Shown here piece after piece: positions 17,098-26,149 of a stretch of 64,000 nt of DNA. The stretch is from a candidate division KSB1 bacterium. GTDB taxonomy: Bacteria; Zhuqueibacterota; Zhuqueibacteria; Zhuqueibacterales; Zhuqueibacteraceae. Below the pieces are notes generated by a model. That model made no database searches and was not told the DNA's origin. It was given only the letters and a program-made list of their open reading frames with translations. The DNA is taken from positions 186,001-250,000 of the forward strand of contig JAPDQB010000001.1 of the NCBI GenBank assembly GCA_034506175.1, read 5' to 3'. Positions within the stretch are counted from its first letter, which is position 1; each line of letters starts with the position of its first letter. Both the position numbers and the translations under genes were made by a program.

Positions 17098-18168
17098 ATG
17101 GCTTTGCATCCTTTTGAGATTCAATTGACGCTCGTTCCGCAAGAGCGTTTTGAGGTGTTCAATGTCGCTGAGACAATCAGGGAGAAATTCGGCGATCTGC
17201 TTGTGGAGTACCGTAAAACACTGTATTGCTCGCTGCATACGACGGCGGGTTATCTCGATCAAACCATCTGCTCGCGGCTGCGCAACAGCAAAAAGCATCT
17301 CGAGCCGTTTTTTCGCGCCTTTCAAAAGCTTTTTCCGCCCGATGCCGGCTATTATCACGACCAGATGCAGCTCCGCACCGAGCTGAGCGACGCGCAGCGC
17401 CAATGCGAGCCACAGAACGCCGATTCGCATCTGACCTTCATCGGCGCCGGGCTGAAAAATTGCGTGACCTACGTCAATCGCCCCGGCATGCCGGTTTATT
17501 TCATCGATCTCGACGGCAAATATCAGGATATCCGCCGCCAGCGCCGGACGACGATACTAGCCTACAACAGCGAAGAAGTGGTTCACACCGACCGCATTGC
17601 CATTCCGATGTCGCATCATCCCATCGACTCGATCAATCTCAAAGATCCGCGCTATGGCTTTTGGGATCACGTGCAAGCGCTGTTGGAAAAATATGACATC
17701 GAAAAGGGCCGTGTCGACATCGCCCTGTCACGCCAGGAGCTGCACGCCGGCTTGACGGTGAACGAGTTTGAGAATTTGCTGATTCAAAAAGATTTGGTGG
17801 AAGTATTGAAGGATCCCCTCAACTACGTCGCCCGCAAAGGCCGCAGCTTTTTGAGCGAGCCGGCGCTGATGCCTGAAAAAGTGAAATATTACGCCACCAC
17901 CGATTTGGTGCACATTTTCAACGAGTTGATGGACGCCTTGCAAGTCGGCCGTTCGGTGATCGAAAAAATCGTCTCGCGGGTGTTGTCGGTCCCCGCCTCG
18001 CGCTTTCTCGGCATGAAACGCAACCTCAGCCTGTTCGTTTCCAACGGCCAGGAAAACGGCCAGGGCCGCCTGGTGCAGGGCACGTATCAAAGCCCGATTT
18101 TGGTGCAATGGCGCAAAGCCCCGCACCGCACGCGCGATCTGGAGGTAACCATCACGCGGTTTAAATGA
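17098..18168 (+). CDS. UPF0047/YjbQ-like protein with large C-terminal extension
   Basis: A 356-residue protein. Residues about 5-165 look like a divergent YjbQ/UPF0047 domain: the family HTTA motif is present as SLHTTAGYLDQ, followed by a DSHLTFIGAGL block in the place of the family aHl...lG helix. Family members are about 135 residues and have been linked to a weak thiamine-phosphate synthase activity. The remaining 190 residues contain an HxxxD-type region (MSHHPIDSINL) and a basic tail, and are not recognised. It follows its own promoter and faces anmK tail to tail. Function unknown. Confidence 0.6.
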   Translation: MALHPFEIQLTLVPQERFEVFNVAETIREKFGDLLVEYRKTLYCSLHTTAGYLDQTICSRLRNSKKHLEPFFRAFQKLFPPDAGYYHDQMQLRTELSDAQRQCEPQNADSHLTFIGAGLKNCVTYVNRPGMPVYFIDLDGKYQDIRRQRRTTILAYNSEEVVHTDRIAIPMSHHPIDSINLKDPRYGFWDHVQALLEKYDIEKGRVDIALSRQELHAGLTVNEFENLLIQKDLVEVLKDPLNYVARKGRSFLSEPALMPEKVKYYATTDLVHIFNELMDALQVGRSVIEKIVSRVLSVPASRFLGMKRNLSLFVSNGQENGQGRLVQGTYQSPILVQWRKAPHRTRDLEVTITRFK

Positions 18169-18216
18169 AGTGAGCCAGTTTGACAGGTGGCCGGCTACGT
18201 CCAGGAAGGGAGGCAA

Positions 18217-19461
18217 TTACAAACAAATCTTCCCCAAAACAGTCGCGGCTTTCGCCCCGGTTACCGACGGGACATTCCCCCCAAACCCGCCGACAGTTTC
18301 ATTGGCCAGCACCGCGAAGAGAATGGCTTCTTTGGCGTCGCCGGGTAAATTGTAGTCGGTGGTGGTGGTGACTTTTGCCGGCGCGAAGCGTTCGTGCAGC
18401 CTTGCCATCAGCGTGCGGTTGTGCATGCCGCCGCCGCTGACGATCAGCTCGTGGATTTTTCCGAACCGTTTTTCCAAACGCCGGGCTTCGCCAGCGATGG
18501 TCTCGGCGGTCAGTGCCGTGGCGGTCGCAAGCAAATCGCACGGTGCAAGTTGCATGTGTGCGGCTCGCTGAATTAATTGCTCACAATAAGCCGCGCCAAA
18601 CTCTTCGCGGCCGGTGGATTTCGGAATCGGCTTGGCGAAATATGGATGTTGCAGCAATTCTGCCAATAATTCTTCGGAGACTTTTCCTTGTGCTGAAAGC
18701 ATGCCGCCATCGTCGAACGTCTTGCCAAAAAACTTCTGCACCAGCGCATCCATCACCATGTTGCCGGGGCCGGTATCGAAGGCGACAACGTCTTCAAGCC
18801 CGCCGCCTTTTTTCAAAACGGTGAGATTGGCAATGCCGCCGATATTCAAAACCCCACGCGTGCGTTCGGTGGAACGAAAAACCATGTAATCGAGAAACGG
18901 CACGAGCGGCGCACCCTGGCCGCCGAGCGCCATGTCGGCGGCGCGGAAATCGGCAATGGTGATAATGCCGGTGCGCCTGGCGATCACGCTCGGCTCGCCG
19001 ATTTGCAAGGTCCCGGCAGCGGGAATGCCGGCCAGCGGCTCGGCAAACGGCAAATGATGAATGGTCTGGCCGTGCGAGCCGATGAGATCGAGGTCTTGCG
19101 GTTTCGCGCCGGCCTGCGCGATAATTTTCAACGCGGCTTCCGCAAAACATTCGCCGATGGCGATGTTGAGGCGGCAGATGAGATCAACAGCTCCGGCGCC
19201 GGGCAATGAAGCCGCCAAAAGTTGCTCGCGCAAGGCTGGCGGATACGGGAAGGTGGCAAAGGCTTCGAGCTGCAATCGTTCACGCGGCGAGAGCGCGTCG
19301 TGCGCATAGCCGCGAACGCGAACCAGCGCCGCATCCATGCCATCCGCCGAGGTGCCGGAAATCAAACCGACGATGCGTTTTTCCGGTTTTTGCGCGATGG
19401 CGATGAGGCGCTGCATCGGTGCGCCAAGGGAGGGGGCGGTGAAGTGTTTTAAATCAGCCAT
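18217..19461 (-). CDS. anmK: Anhydro-N-acetylmuramic acid kinase
   Basis: A 414-residue kinase of the ASKHA fold that opens the 1,6-anhydro ring of anhydroMurNAc while phosphorylating it, giving MurNAc-6-phosphate in cell-wall recycling. The signature ISGTSADGMDAALV is at about 34-47; further motifs are GSHGQTIHH, the FDTGPGNMVMDAL region and SGGGMHNRTLM. The length is near normal with about 25 extra N-terminal residues; Met16 is an alternative start. It is the last gene of a minus-strand group with a BadF-type kinase, a TIM-barrel protein and BioY. No MurQ etherase was seen. Confidence 0.95.
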   Translation of the reverse strand: MADLKHFTAPSLGAPMQRLIAIAQKPEKRIVGLISGTSADGMDAALVRVRGYAHDALSPRERLQLEAFATFPYPPALREQLLAASLPGAGAVDLICRLNIAIGECFAEAALKIIAQAGAKPQDLDLIGSHGQTIHHLPFAEPLAGIPAAGTLQIGEPSVIARRTGIITIADFRAADMALGGQGAPLVPFLDYMVFRSTERTRGVLNIGGIANLTVLKKGGGLEDVVAFDTGPGNMVMDALVQKFFGKTFDDGGMLSAQGKVSEELLAELLQHPYFAKPIPKSTGREEFGAAYCEQLIQRAAHMQLAPCDLLATATALTAETIAGEARRLEKRFGKIHELIVSGGGMHNRTLMARLHERFAPAKVTTTTDYNLPGDAKEAILFAVLANETVGGFGGNVPSVTGAKAATVLGKICL

Positions 19462-19491
19462 GACTTTACGGTCGAAAGTTTTAAATTGTTA

Positions 19492-19524
19492 CGCCAGGTT
19501 TCAGACAAGCTGAAAACTGGAGCC
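19492..19524. repeat. CCAGTTTTCAGCTTGTCTGAAAACTGG palindrome, copy 1
   Basis: A 33-base palindrome between anmK and the sugar kinase. Its reverse complement recurs almost exactly at 35821-35853 (one difference within the shared 33 bases). The stem CCAGTTTTCAG/CTGAAAACTGG is interrupted by CTTGT. Confidence 0.8.
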
Positions 19525-19609
19525 GAATCGCGGCAGCTTTTGTTTGACCGGATAAGGGGATCAACTGGATTGAATCATAATCCTGTCCATGCTGTTATCC
19601 CGTCTCCAA

Positions 19610-20590
19610 TCAAACGTTTTTCATGTTCGCCTGCCACGAGCGCTCCAGTTTTCCCAAAAATTTTTCATTTAAAACCATTCCTGCAGCCATCATTGCCAGC
19701 AACGCGGCGCCGATGACCGGCTCGAAACGCGGCGCCCTCACATCAAAATCTTTTTCAGGCAAAACTTCCCACAGGCCGGGCAACAAGACGTCGCGGCGGT
19801 GAAAAAGATTGCCAATGAGCGCCAGCGGAATGGGCGTTTGCCATTGGCCGCGTTGTACCGCAGCGCGGATTAAATGCCCGTGGCAGCGTCCGGTGTTTCG
19901 AATAATGTCCTGCGCCACGAGATCGCCATGATCGGCGGCGTCAAAAACCAGCGGCGCCAATTCGGCGAATTTGCCGCGATCAAAATCCGGGCTGTAAATT
20001 TGCGAGATGATCAAATCAATAGCGGCAACGTTGAAATATTTTTCAAAAATCGGGCGCAACCTCGTCTTCGGCCCGCGGCCATCCCAATCTTTGAGGGCCG
20101 CGATTAAAGCCGATTGCGCCACGGCGAAGCCGCTGCCTTCGTCGCCGAGCAAATAGCCCCAGCCGCCGACGCGAATGATCTCGCCGTTGGGCGCGCGCCC
20201 AAAGCAGATGACGCCGGTGCCGGCAATCACGATAATTCCCGGGCCGCCGCCAAACGCGCCGGTGAGCGCCGCCAGCGCATCGCTTTCCGCAATAATTTTT
20301 TGCGCGAGCCTCTTTTGGTTTAAAGCCAGCTCAACCATCTCACGGTCGGCAGGCCGGCCGACGCCGGTGGAGCAAAATCCCGCGGCGAATATTGTTGCGC
20401 TCGATAAACCGGCCCGGTTTTGCAATTCACGCGCAAGCACGGCAACCGGCTCGCTGATTTTTCCTCCCAGCTTGGGAAAACTGGCTGGCGGATGCGCTGC
20501 AACCGCGAGCACGTCGCCGCTCTCGTTGATCAAACAGCCGCGCAGATTCGTCCCGCCGCCGTCGAAACCGAGAAAATATTTTGTGTTCAT
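19610..20590 (-). CDS. BadF/BadG-type N-acetylhexosamine kinase
   Basis: A 326-residue ASKHA kinase. The phosphate-1 loop GFDGGGTNLRG (about 8-18), the phosphate-2 region GIIVIAGTGVICFG and the adenosine-region GGWGYLLGDEGSGF are all present. This subfamily includes GlcNAc kinase and MurNAc/GlcNAc kinase MurK. ATG 20588-20590 is used because the glycine loop then falls at the family position; its ribosome site is weak. Close behind a TIM-barrel protein and ahead of anmK, it most likely phosphorylates a salvaged amino sugar. The exact sugar is inferred. Confidence 0.85.
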   Translation of the reverse strand: MNTKYFLGFDGGGTNLRGCLINESGDVLAVAAHPPASFPKLGGKISEPVAVLARELQNRAGLSSATIFAAGFCSTGVGRPADREMVELALNQKRLAQKIIAESDALAALTGAFGGGPGIIVIAGTGVICFGRAPNGEIIRVGGWGYLLGDEGSGFAVAQSALIAALKDWDGRGPKTRLRPIFEKYFNVAAIDLIISQIYSPDFDRGKFAELAPLVFDAADHGDLVAQDIIRNTGRCHGHLIRAAVQRGQWQTPIPLALIGNLFHRRDVLLPGLWEVLPEKDFDVRAPRFEPVIGAALLAMMAAGMVLNEKFLGKLERSWQANMKNV

Positions 20591-20632
20591 CAAGCGTAAT
20601 TCGTAAAAGACAAGACGCAAGGCACGCAGCAA

Positions 20633-21670
20633 TCAAGTTTTATTCACCAGTTGCCCGTAAACCTCACCCAGTTTATCCCAAACTTTTTGCGGATCATCCG
20701 GTTTGATGTACGACATGTAAGCGGTGCCGTAAAAACTCCACGCCGCAAAATTGCGCACGCCTGCGGTATAAGCCGCGTCAACGGCCTGGCGGATTTCATC
20801 CTCGCGCCCGGCCGGAATTTTGAAATTTTGAATCCAGATTTGCGGTTCTTTGTTGAACTGCCGCGCCAATCGCACAACCTCGCGGGAAAAATCGCCAACA
20901 AATTTTGCCACCGGCTTGTCAAACCAAAGCCAATACGGATCGGTGCCGAAAATATCGAGACTCGAAATCGCGGCGACTTTTGCCCAATCGACAATGCCGT
21001 AACGGCGTTCTTTGTGCGGAAGCAGGCAAACGGCATTACGAACGCCTTTGCGGCGGCCATAATCACACAGCACGGCAAGAAAATCAACGATGGATTGTTC
21101 GCGGAAAAGAACGAACTCTTCCCACGACTCGGAGCTGGCCTGCAACTGTTCAAAGGTTGGAAGCGGTTTTCCGTACGTGCCCGCGAATTTCTCCCGGCAG
21201 TGCGGGCACCAGCATGACCAGCGCTCGCCGGCGGTATTTTTATTTTCCCAATCGATGAAAAAATGCGGCTCGTCCCAAAACAAAACCTCGGCGCCGATTT
21301 CGACGGCGTCGTCGATCCATTTGAGCATGAATTCGCGGGCGCGCGGATGATTCAGGCAGGCGCCGGGCGCGGTTTCGCCGGTGTTGAGAATCTGGCAGAC
21401 CGCGCGGTTTTTGAAAGCAAAATCGCTGGTGGCCTCGCCGCCAAAAATCCGGCAGACGCCCCAGGGATCGACATAAACTTCCAAACCGGCGGCTTTGGAG
21501 AGCGTGATCAATTCCGCGACAGTGTATTTATAAAAAAGCTGGTCATTTTCAGAAAAAGTGTGAACGATAAAATTGCAATGATGGCTTTTGATCTCTTCGA
21601 GATCGGCGAGAAAATGGCGGGGATTGCGGTTGCCGAAATAACTGACGCCGGTGCGCACGAAGGTTTGCAT
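20633..21670 (-). CDS. TIM-barrel glycosidase-like protein
   Basis: A 345-residue protein with the alternating strand-helix pattern of a TIM barrel. Acidic residues sit at strand ends as in glycosidases: IGAEVLFWDEPHFF has a D-E pair, and DIFGTDPYW a further Asp. A CWCPHC cysteine cluster after strand 4 could bind zinc. NFAAWSFYGTAYMSY near the end resembles a barrel-closing aromatic strand. No CAZy family can be named. It lacks a signal peptide, so it acts in the cytoplasm, upstream of two sugar kinases in the same direction, consistent with a role in amino-sugar catabolism. Confidence 0.65.
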   Translation of the reverse strand: MQTFVRTGVSYFGNRNPRHFLADLEEIKSHHCNFIVHTFSENDQLFYKYTVAELITLSKAAGLEVYVDPWGVCRIFGGEATSDFAFKNRAVCQILNTGETAPGACLNHPRAREFMLKWIDDAVEIGAEVLFWDEPHFFIDWENKNTAGERWSCWCPHCREKFAGTYGKPLPTFEQLQASSESWEEFVLFREQSIVDFLAVLCDYGRRKGVRNAVCLLPHKERRYGIVDWAKVAAISSLDIFGTDPYWLWFDKPVAKFVGDFSREVVRLARQFNKEPQIWIQNFKIPAGREDEIRQAVDAAYTAGVRNFAAWSFYGTAYMSYIKPDDPQKVWDKLGEVYGQLVNKT

Positions 21671-21713
21671 GATCAAGTTTTTGCTTTTTGTTCCACCTCG
21701 CCGCTGCTGTTGG

Positions 21714-22307
21714 TCAAGCCGTAACATCTACGGAGACATGAGAAACAGCGGCGAGCCGCGGCTGCAGGGCGCGATACAATAAAATGACGCCGACAATTTT
21801 GATCACATCCCAAAAAAGGAAGCGGAGAAAACCGATGGAGACGGCTTGCGCCGGGCTCAATTTCTGGCCCACCACGAAATTCAAATTCAACCACAAATAA
21901 AACACCCCGGGGATGAAAATGCAGAGCAGCGCTGCAAAATTTGCCGCCAGCAAACGCGCGAGACTGATCGCCGGCAAAGCGTTGGGCGAGGCGAAACGAC
22001 GGTGGCCGATGAGGCCGGCAGCAAAGCTCGCCAAAGGAAATCCCGCCAGGTAACCAAAGCTCGGTTTAAAAATATAGGCAACGCCGCCGCCCTCGGAAAA
22101 AACCGGCAAACCGATCAAACCCAGAAACAAATACGCCAGTTGACTGGCCGCGCCGTAAATCGGACCCAGCACCAGTCCGGATAGCAAAACGAAAAAGGTT
22201 TGCAGCGTAAACGGAACCAAAGGAAACAGCAGCCTGGTCTGTGCTCCAAACACCGTCAACGCCGTAAAAAGGCCGGAAAGAATAAGAAGCCGTCTCGAGC
22301 TATTCAT
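21714..22307 (-). CDS. bioY: BioY-type biotin transporter substrate-binding subunit
   Basis: A 197-residue membrane protein of the BioY family, the S component of ECF biotin uptake systems, with about six hydrophobic segments. Signatures are PFTLQTFFVLLSGLVLGP and GLIGLPVFSEGGG, followed by SFGYLAGFPLA. It leads the minus-strand group with the TIM-barrel protein and two kinases, 43 bp ahead of the next start. No EcfA or EcfT genes are near; lone BioY can work or share a module. The link to amino-sugar genes is only positional, although biotin is needed by the nearby AccB. Confidence 0.9.
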   Translation of the reverse strand: MNSSRRLLILSGLFTALTVFGAQTRLLFPLVPFTLQTFFVLLSGLVLGPIYGAASQLAYLFLGLIGLPVFSEGGGVAYIFKPSFGYLAGFPLASFAAGLIGHRRFASPNALPAISLARLLAANFAALLCIFIPGVFYLWLNLNFVVGQKLSPAQAVSIGFLRFLFWDVIKIVGVILLYRALQPRLAAVSHVSVDVTA

Positions 22308-22336
22308 CGATGCGCTTGTCCTGTTGCATGCAAAAC

Positions 22337-22365
22337 AAGATACAAAATTTCACTCCGAAAGTCAA
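22337..22365 (-). promoter_or_regulatory. Sigma-70-type promoter for the bioY-kinase-anmK group
   Basis: On the minus strand TTGACT (22360-22365), 17-base spacer, TATCTT (22337-22342). It would start transcription about 22 bases before the bioY ATG. A plus-strand TTGCAT...TATAAA pair at 22382-22408 with a 15-base spacer may serve the divergent patatin gene, but is weaker. Confidence 0.65.
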
Positions 22366-22522
22366 TGCGTGAAAGCCGGGCTTGCATTTTGTGTTGCGGT
22401 GTTATAAATTAGAAAATCGCGCAGATAAATACGAATCGGCTCGGATTTGGTGCGCGCCATCCGGGCATGTCCTCACCGCACGTTTTTTCGTGATATTCGC
22501 ATCCTGTGGACGGGAGATCCCC

Positions 22523-25306
22523 GTGTTAAAGCCGTTCCAGCCGCACGCCGCCGCCGTTTTTTTCTCTTCTTGGATGGCACCAGCGCCGGGCTTTCGCATC
22601 TTTGCCATCATCATTTTGTTTTCAGTTCTTCAGGGTTGGGGGGTTGCGGCGGGACAACAGTCGAAGGAAGCCACCCCGGCGATCACACAACCGGATGAGT
22701 CAACCCCCAAGGTGTTCACGCCACGGTTGGGGGGGAACTGCGGGCCGCCGAATTGTTTTTTGTCGCATCGTAAAATCGCGCATCCGCGCGTCGGCCTGGC
22801 GTTGAGCGGCGGCGGCGCCCGCAGTCTTTTTCAAATCGGCGTCTTGCAGGCGCTCGAGGAGCAGGGCGTCGAGATTGATTTTATTGCCGGCACCAGCATG
22901 GGCAGCGTGATCGGTGGATTGTATGCGGCGGGATACAACGCCAAACAATTGCGGGAAATCGTCAAGACCATTCCGTGGGACGACATTACGGTCGATACGC
23001 CACCGCGCACGAATCTGTTTTTGGCGCAGCGCCAGGAACGCGAGCGCGCCTTTTTGCAAGTACGCTTTCGCGGCTTGAAGCCTTATATTCCGCCAGCGAT
23101 TACCGCCGGTCAAAAACTGTTGGACGTGCTTATGAATCTCACGATGCGCGCCAATTATCGCGCCACGGGCGGGTTCGATCGCTTGCGCATTCCGTTTCGC
23201 GCCGTCGCCACGGATTTGTATAGCGGCAAAGAAGTCATTATTGCCGACGGCGATCTCGCCGAAGCCATGCGTGCGTCGATTGCCGTGCCGTTGATTTTTG
23301 CGCCAAGCCAGCGCGACGAGATGCTGCTGGCCGACGGCGGGCTGTTGCACAATATCCCCGTGGAGATCGTGCGCCGGCACGTTGATGTTGTGATCGCCGT
23401 CGATGCCACCTCGAAATTGCGCGACAAAGAACATCTCAAATCTTTGTGGGAGCTGATCGATCAGATTACCACGATCATGCAGCGCGACGAGGATGAAGCG
23501 CAGCGCCGCCAAGCCGATGTGGTGATCGCGCTCGAGGAGCCGCAGCGCAACTCGTCGGATTATTCCGCCATCGATTCGTTGATTGATTTGGGCTATCGCA
23601 AAGCCATGGCGCAAATGCCTGCGATTCAAAATTTGACGCGCCGCGTGGCGGCAGTCTCATTGCCGGAGCAAATTTTTCCGGTTCATTATTTTGCTTTGTA
23701 CAATAGCGACCGCCGGCATCCAACCAACGGCGGGCCGCACATGGCTTTTTCCTTGCCGCCACTGGCGGCGCCGGCCGGCGGCGAAACCAGCGATGGAAAA
23801 GCGCTCACGGCGGCGGCCATTCAAAATTGGGTGGAAGCGGTTTACGCCTCCGGCCAATTTTCCGGCGTTCGCGCGGAATGGCGCGCCGATACGCTGCGGC
23901 TGTTGGTGCAGGAAAATCCGCGCCTGCAGCGCGTGCGCTTTGCCGGCAACACGGTTTATTCGGATTCGACGTTGCGGGCGTGCATGCGCTCGCAAATCGG
24001 CGAGGCGATCAATCACAGCCGCAGCGCCGATGACCTCGTCGCGATTATTGAGCGTTATCGCAGCGACGGTTATGCGCTGGCTGAAATCCGGGAGGTGCGC
24101 TTTGATTCGCTCAACGGCGCGGTGCAAATCACGATTGATGAAGGGCGCATCAGCGAGATCGAGCTGGAAGGCGCCAAGCGCACGCGCCGCATCGTGGTGT
24201 TGCGCGAATTTCCGCAAAAAAACGGCGACATCTTCAATTTGAATCTGTGCAGCCGCGGCATCCGCAACATTCACAGCTCCGGCCTGTTCGATCAAGTGAC
24301 GCTCAACATCAAGCGCGGGAACGACGGCGCGATTGTCAAGATCAAGGTACAGGAAAAGCCGTTCACCGTTTTGCGTCTCGGCGTCCGTTACGATACGGAG
24401 CGCGATTCGCGCGGCTTCCTCGAGGCCGGCGATGAAAACGCCTTCGGCACCGGCAGCAAGATTTTTGCTTATCAGGAAATCGGCACGCGCGATCTGCTCA
24501 CGCGTTTGGCGCTGCGCAACGACCGGTTGTTGAAAACATACTTTAATTTTTCAAGCGCGCTTTACCGGCAAGTGCAGGAAAATTTTGTCTATCAGGATTT
24601 TCGAGAAAACATTGGCGAGTATCAGGAAGAAAGGCTGGGGTTGAATGTGGCGCTCGGCCAGCAGATTCGGCGATTCGGCGTGGTTTCCGCCGAGCTGCGT
24701 TTCGAAGAGGTCAATATTAAAAGTTTGAGCGGCGGCGGGTACACGCCGGGTAATGTGACGCTGAACGGCCTGGCGTTGCGCTCGATCGTTGATACGCGCG
24801 ACCGCCAGCCGTTTCCGCGGCGCGGCCGCTTCGCGCACGTTTTTTATGAAAACGCCACCGCTGATCTGATCGCCAAGGAATCGTTTTACCGCTTCTTTTT
24901 AAAAATGGAAACTTTTCATTCGCGCGGGCCGCACACCTTGCATCCCAAAATCAATCTTGGGACCTCGCATCACCTCACGCCCTTCAGCGAACAATTTCGG
25001 ATTGGCGGCCCGGACGAGGTCTACGGCTTGCGCGAGCAGGAATTTGTCGGCCGCCATTTTGCCATCGGCAGTTTGGAATATCGCTACACCCTGCGCCGCA
25101 AACCGCTGCCGCCGTTGTATTTGAGCTGGCGGTATGATTTGAACGGCTTGTGGGCCGACAAACGCGACGCCAATTATCGAAAATTCCGTCACGCGTTCGG
25201 CGTGAGCCTTGCTTACCAGACACCGCTGGGGCCGCTCAGTCTTGCTTATGGACAATATGAAAAAAGCCGGCGCCGGGTTTATGTCAGTGCCGGATTCAAC
25301 TTTTAA
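22523..25306 (+). CDS. Patatin-like phospholipase with POTRA and outer-membrane barrel (type Vd-like)
   Basis: A 927-residue protein joining a lipase to its own outer-membrane channel. A hydrophobic export segment lies at about 24-43. The patatin domain follows, with the oxyanion loop GGGAR (about 96), the nucleophile in GTSMG (Ser125) and the catalytic Asp in DGG (271), giving a Ser-Asp dyad. From about residue 465 there are POTRA-like segments (LQRVRFAGNTVYSDSTL), then a BamA-like barrel (VLRLGVRYDTERDSRGFLEA) that ends in F. This order is that of PlpD-type type Vd secretion. GTG 22523 is preferred because GGGAG is six bases upstream; ATG 22574 is an alternative. Confidence 0.88.
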   Translation: MLKPFQPHAAAVFFSSWMAPAPGFRIFAIIILFSVLQGWGVAAGQQSKEATPAITQPDESTPKVFTPRLGGNCGPPNCFLSHRKIAHPRVGLALSGGGARSLFQIGVLQALEEQGVEIDFIAGTSMGSVIGGLYAAGYNAKQLREIVKTIPWDDITVDTPPRTNLFLAQRQERERAFLQVRFRGLKPYIPPAITAGQKLLDVLMNLTMRANYRATGGFDRLRIPFRAVATDLYSGKEVIIADGDLAEAMRASIAVPLIFAPSQRDEMLLADGGLLHNIPVEIVRRHVDVVIAVDATSKLRDKEHLKSLWELIDQITTIMQRDEDEAQRRQADVVIALEEPQRNSSDYSAIDSLIDLGYRKAMAQMPAIQNLTRRVAAVSLPEQIFPVHYFALYNSDRRHPTNGGPHMAFSLPPLAAPAGGETSDGKALTAAAIQNWVEAVYASGQFSGVRAEWRADTLRLLVQENPRLQRVRFAGNTVYSDSTLRACMRSQIGEAINHSRSADDLVAIIERYRSDGYALAEIREVRFDSLNGAVQITIDEGRISEIELEGAKRTRRIVVLREFPQKNGDIFNLNLCSRGIRNIHSSGLFDQVTLNIKRGNDGAIVKIKVQEKPFTVLRLGVRYDTERDSRGFLEAGDENAFGTGSKIFAYQEIGTRDLLTRLALRNDRLLKTYFNFSSALYRQVQENFVYQDFRENIGEYQEERLGLNVALGQQIRRFGVVSAELRFEEVNIKSLSGGGYTPGNVTLNGLALRSIVDTRDRQPFPRRGRFAHVFYENATADLIAKESFYRFFLKMETFHSRGPHTLHPKINLGTSHHLTPFSEQFRIGGPDEVYGLREQEFVGRHFAIGSLEYRYTLRRKPLPPLYLSWRYDLNGLWADKRDANYRKFRHAFGVSLAYQTPLGPLSLAYGQYEKSRRRVYVSAGFNF

Positions 25307-25307
25307 A

Positions 25308-26069
25308 TCACCGCGCGCATGTCAGTTGCCGGCCACCATCGATGCTGATGGTTTCGCCGGTGATCCAGCCGGCTTTCTCGCCAGCGAGAAAAAAAATCAA
25401 CTCGGCAATTTCCTCGGGCATTCCGACGCGGCCCAGCGGATGCGTGGTTTTGGAATGCTCGAGAAACGCCGCGTATTTTTGTTCGTCAAAGCCGCCGCGG
25501 CGGTGCAGATTGGTGACGACCACGCCCGGATTGACGGCATTGACGCGCACGCCTTTCGGGGCCAAATCCAACGCCGCGCAGCGCGTGAGTTGATCCAAGG
25601 CCGCCTTGCTCACACAATAGGCCAGGACGTTCGGAAAACTGCGTGTCCCGGTCACGCTCGACACGTTGACGATGTTGCCTTTGGTTTTGACGAGAGACGG
25701 CACCGCGGCTTGCATGAGCTGGAAAATCACGCGGACGTTGATGTCCATCATCCGATCCCACTCTGCGAGGGTGGTGTTTTCAATCGTGCCCAGGGCGATA
25801 ATGCCGGCGGCATTGACCAAAACATCGAGGCGGGAAAATTTATCGAGCGCAGCAGCCACCGTTTTTTGCGTCGCGCCTTCGGCGCACAGATCGACTGCGA
25901 CGATCAAGCTCTCAGCGCCCTTCGATTTGATTTCGTTTTCGACTGCAGCCAGCGCTTTGTGATCTCGACCGATCAATACGATATTTTCCCCGGCTTCGGC
26001 AAAGCGCAAGGCTGCGGCGCGGCCAATACCGCTCGAAGCGCCGGTAATCATGACACAACGTTTTTGCAT
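25308..26069 (-). CDS. Short-chain dehydrogenase/reductase
   Basis: A 253-residue classical SDR. It has the cofactor loop TGASSGIG (9-16), NAAG (87-90), catalytic Ser138, and YCVSK (Tyr151, Lys155). IGRD after the second strand, with an Arg, suggests NADP(H). The C-terminal GWITGETISIDGG is the usual FabG-like ending. The start at 26067-26069 has GGAG seven bases upstream. It is divergent from a second SDR 80 bp away. The substrate is not known. Confidence 0.92.
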   Translation of the reverse strand: MQKRCVMITGASSGIGRAAALRFAEAGENIVLIGRDHKALAAVENEIKSKGAESLIVAVDLCAEGATQKTVAAALDKFSRLDVLVNAAGIIALGTIENTTLAEWDRMMDINVRVIFQLMQAAVPSLVKTKGNIVNVSSVTGTRSFPNVLAYCVSKAALDQLTRCAALDLAPKGVRVNAVNPGVVVTNLHRRGGFDEQKYAAFLEHSKTTHPLGRVGMPEEIAELIFFLAGEKAGWITGETISIDGGRQLTCAR

Positions 26070-26149
26070 CAGGCTCTCCGTTTTTTGATGAAAACAAGAT
26101 AAACAGTTTACCGACTTTTTCAAAGCCAATTTATTCAAGGAAAAGGAAG

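Noticed and set aside
22382-22522. TTG-initiated N-terminal extension of the patatin protein
   Set aside because: The TTG overlaps a possible -35 element and has no ribosome site; GTG 22523 has GGGAG at good distance.
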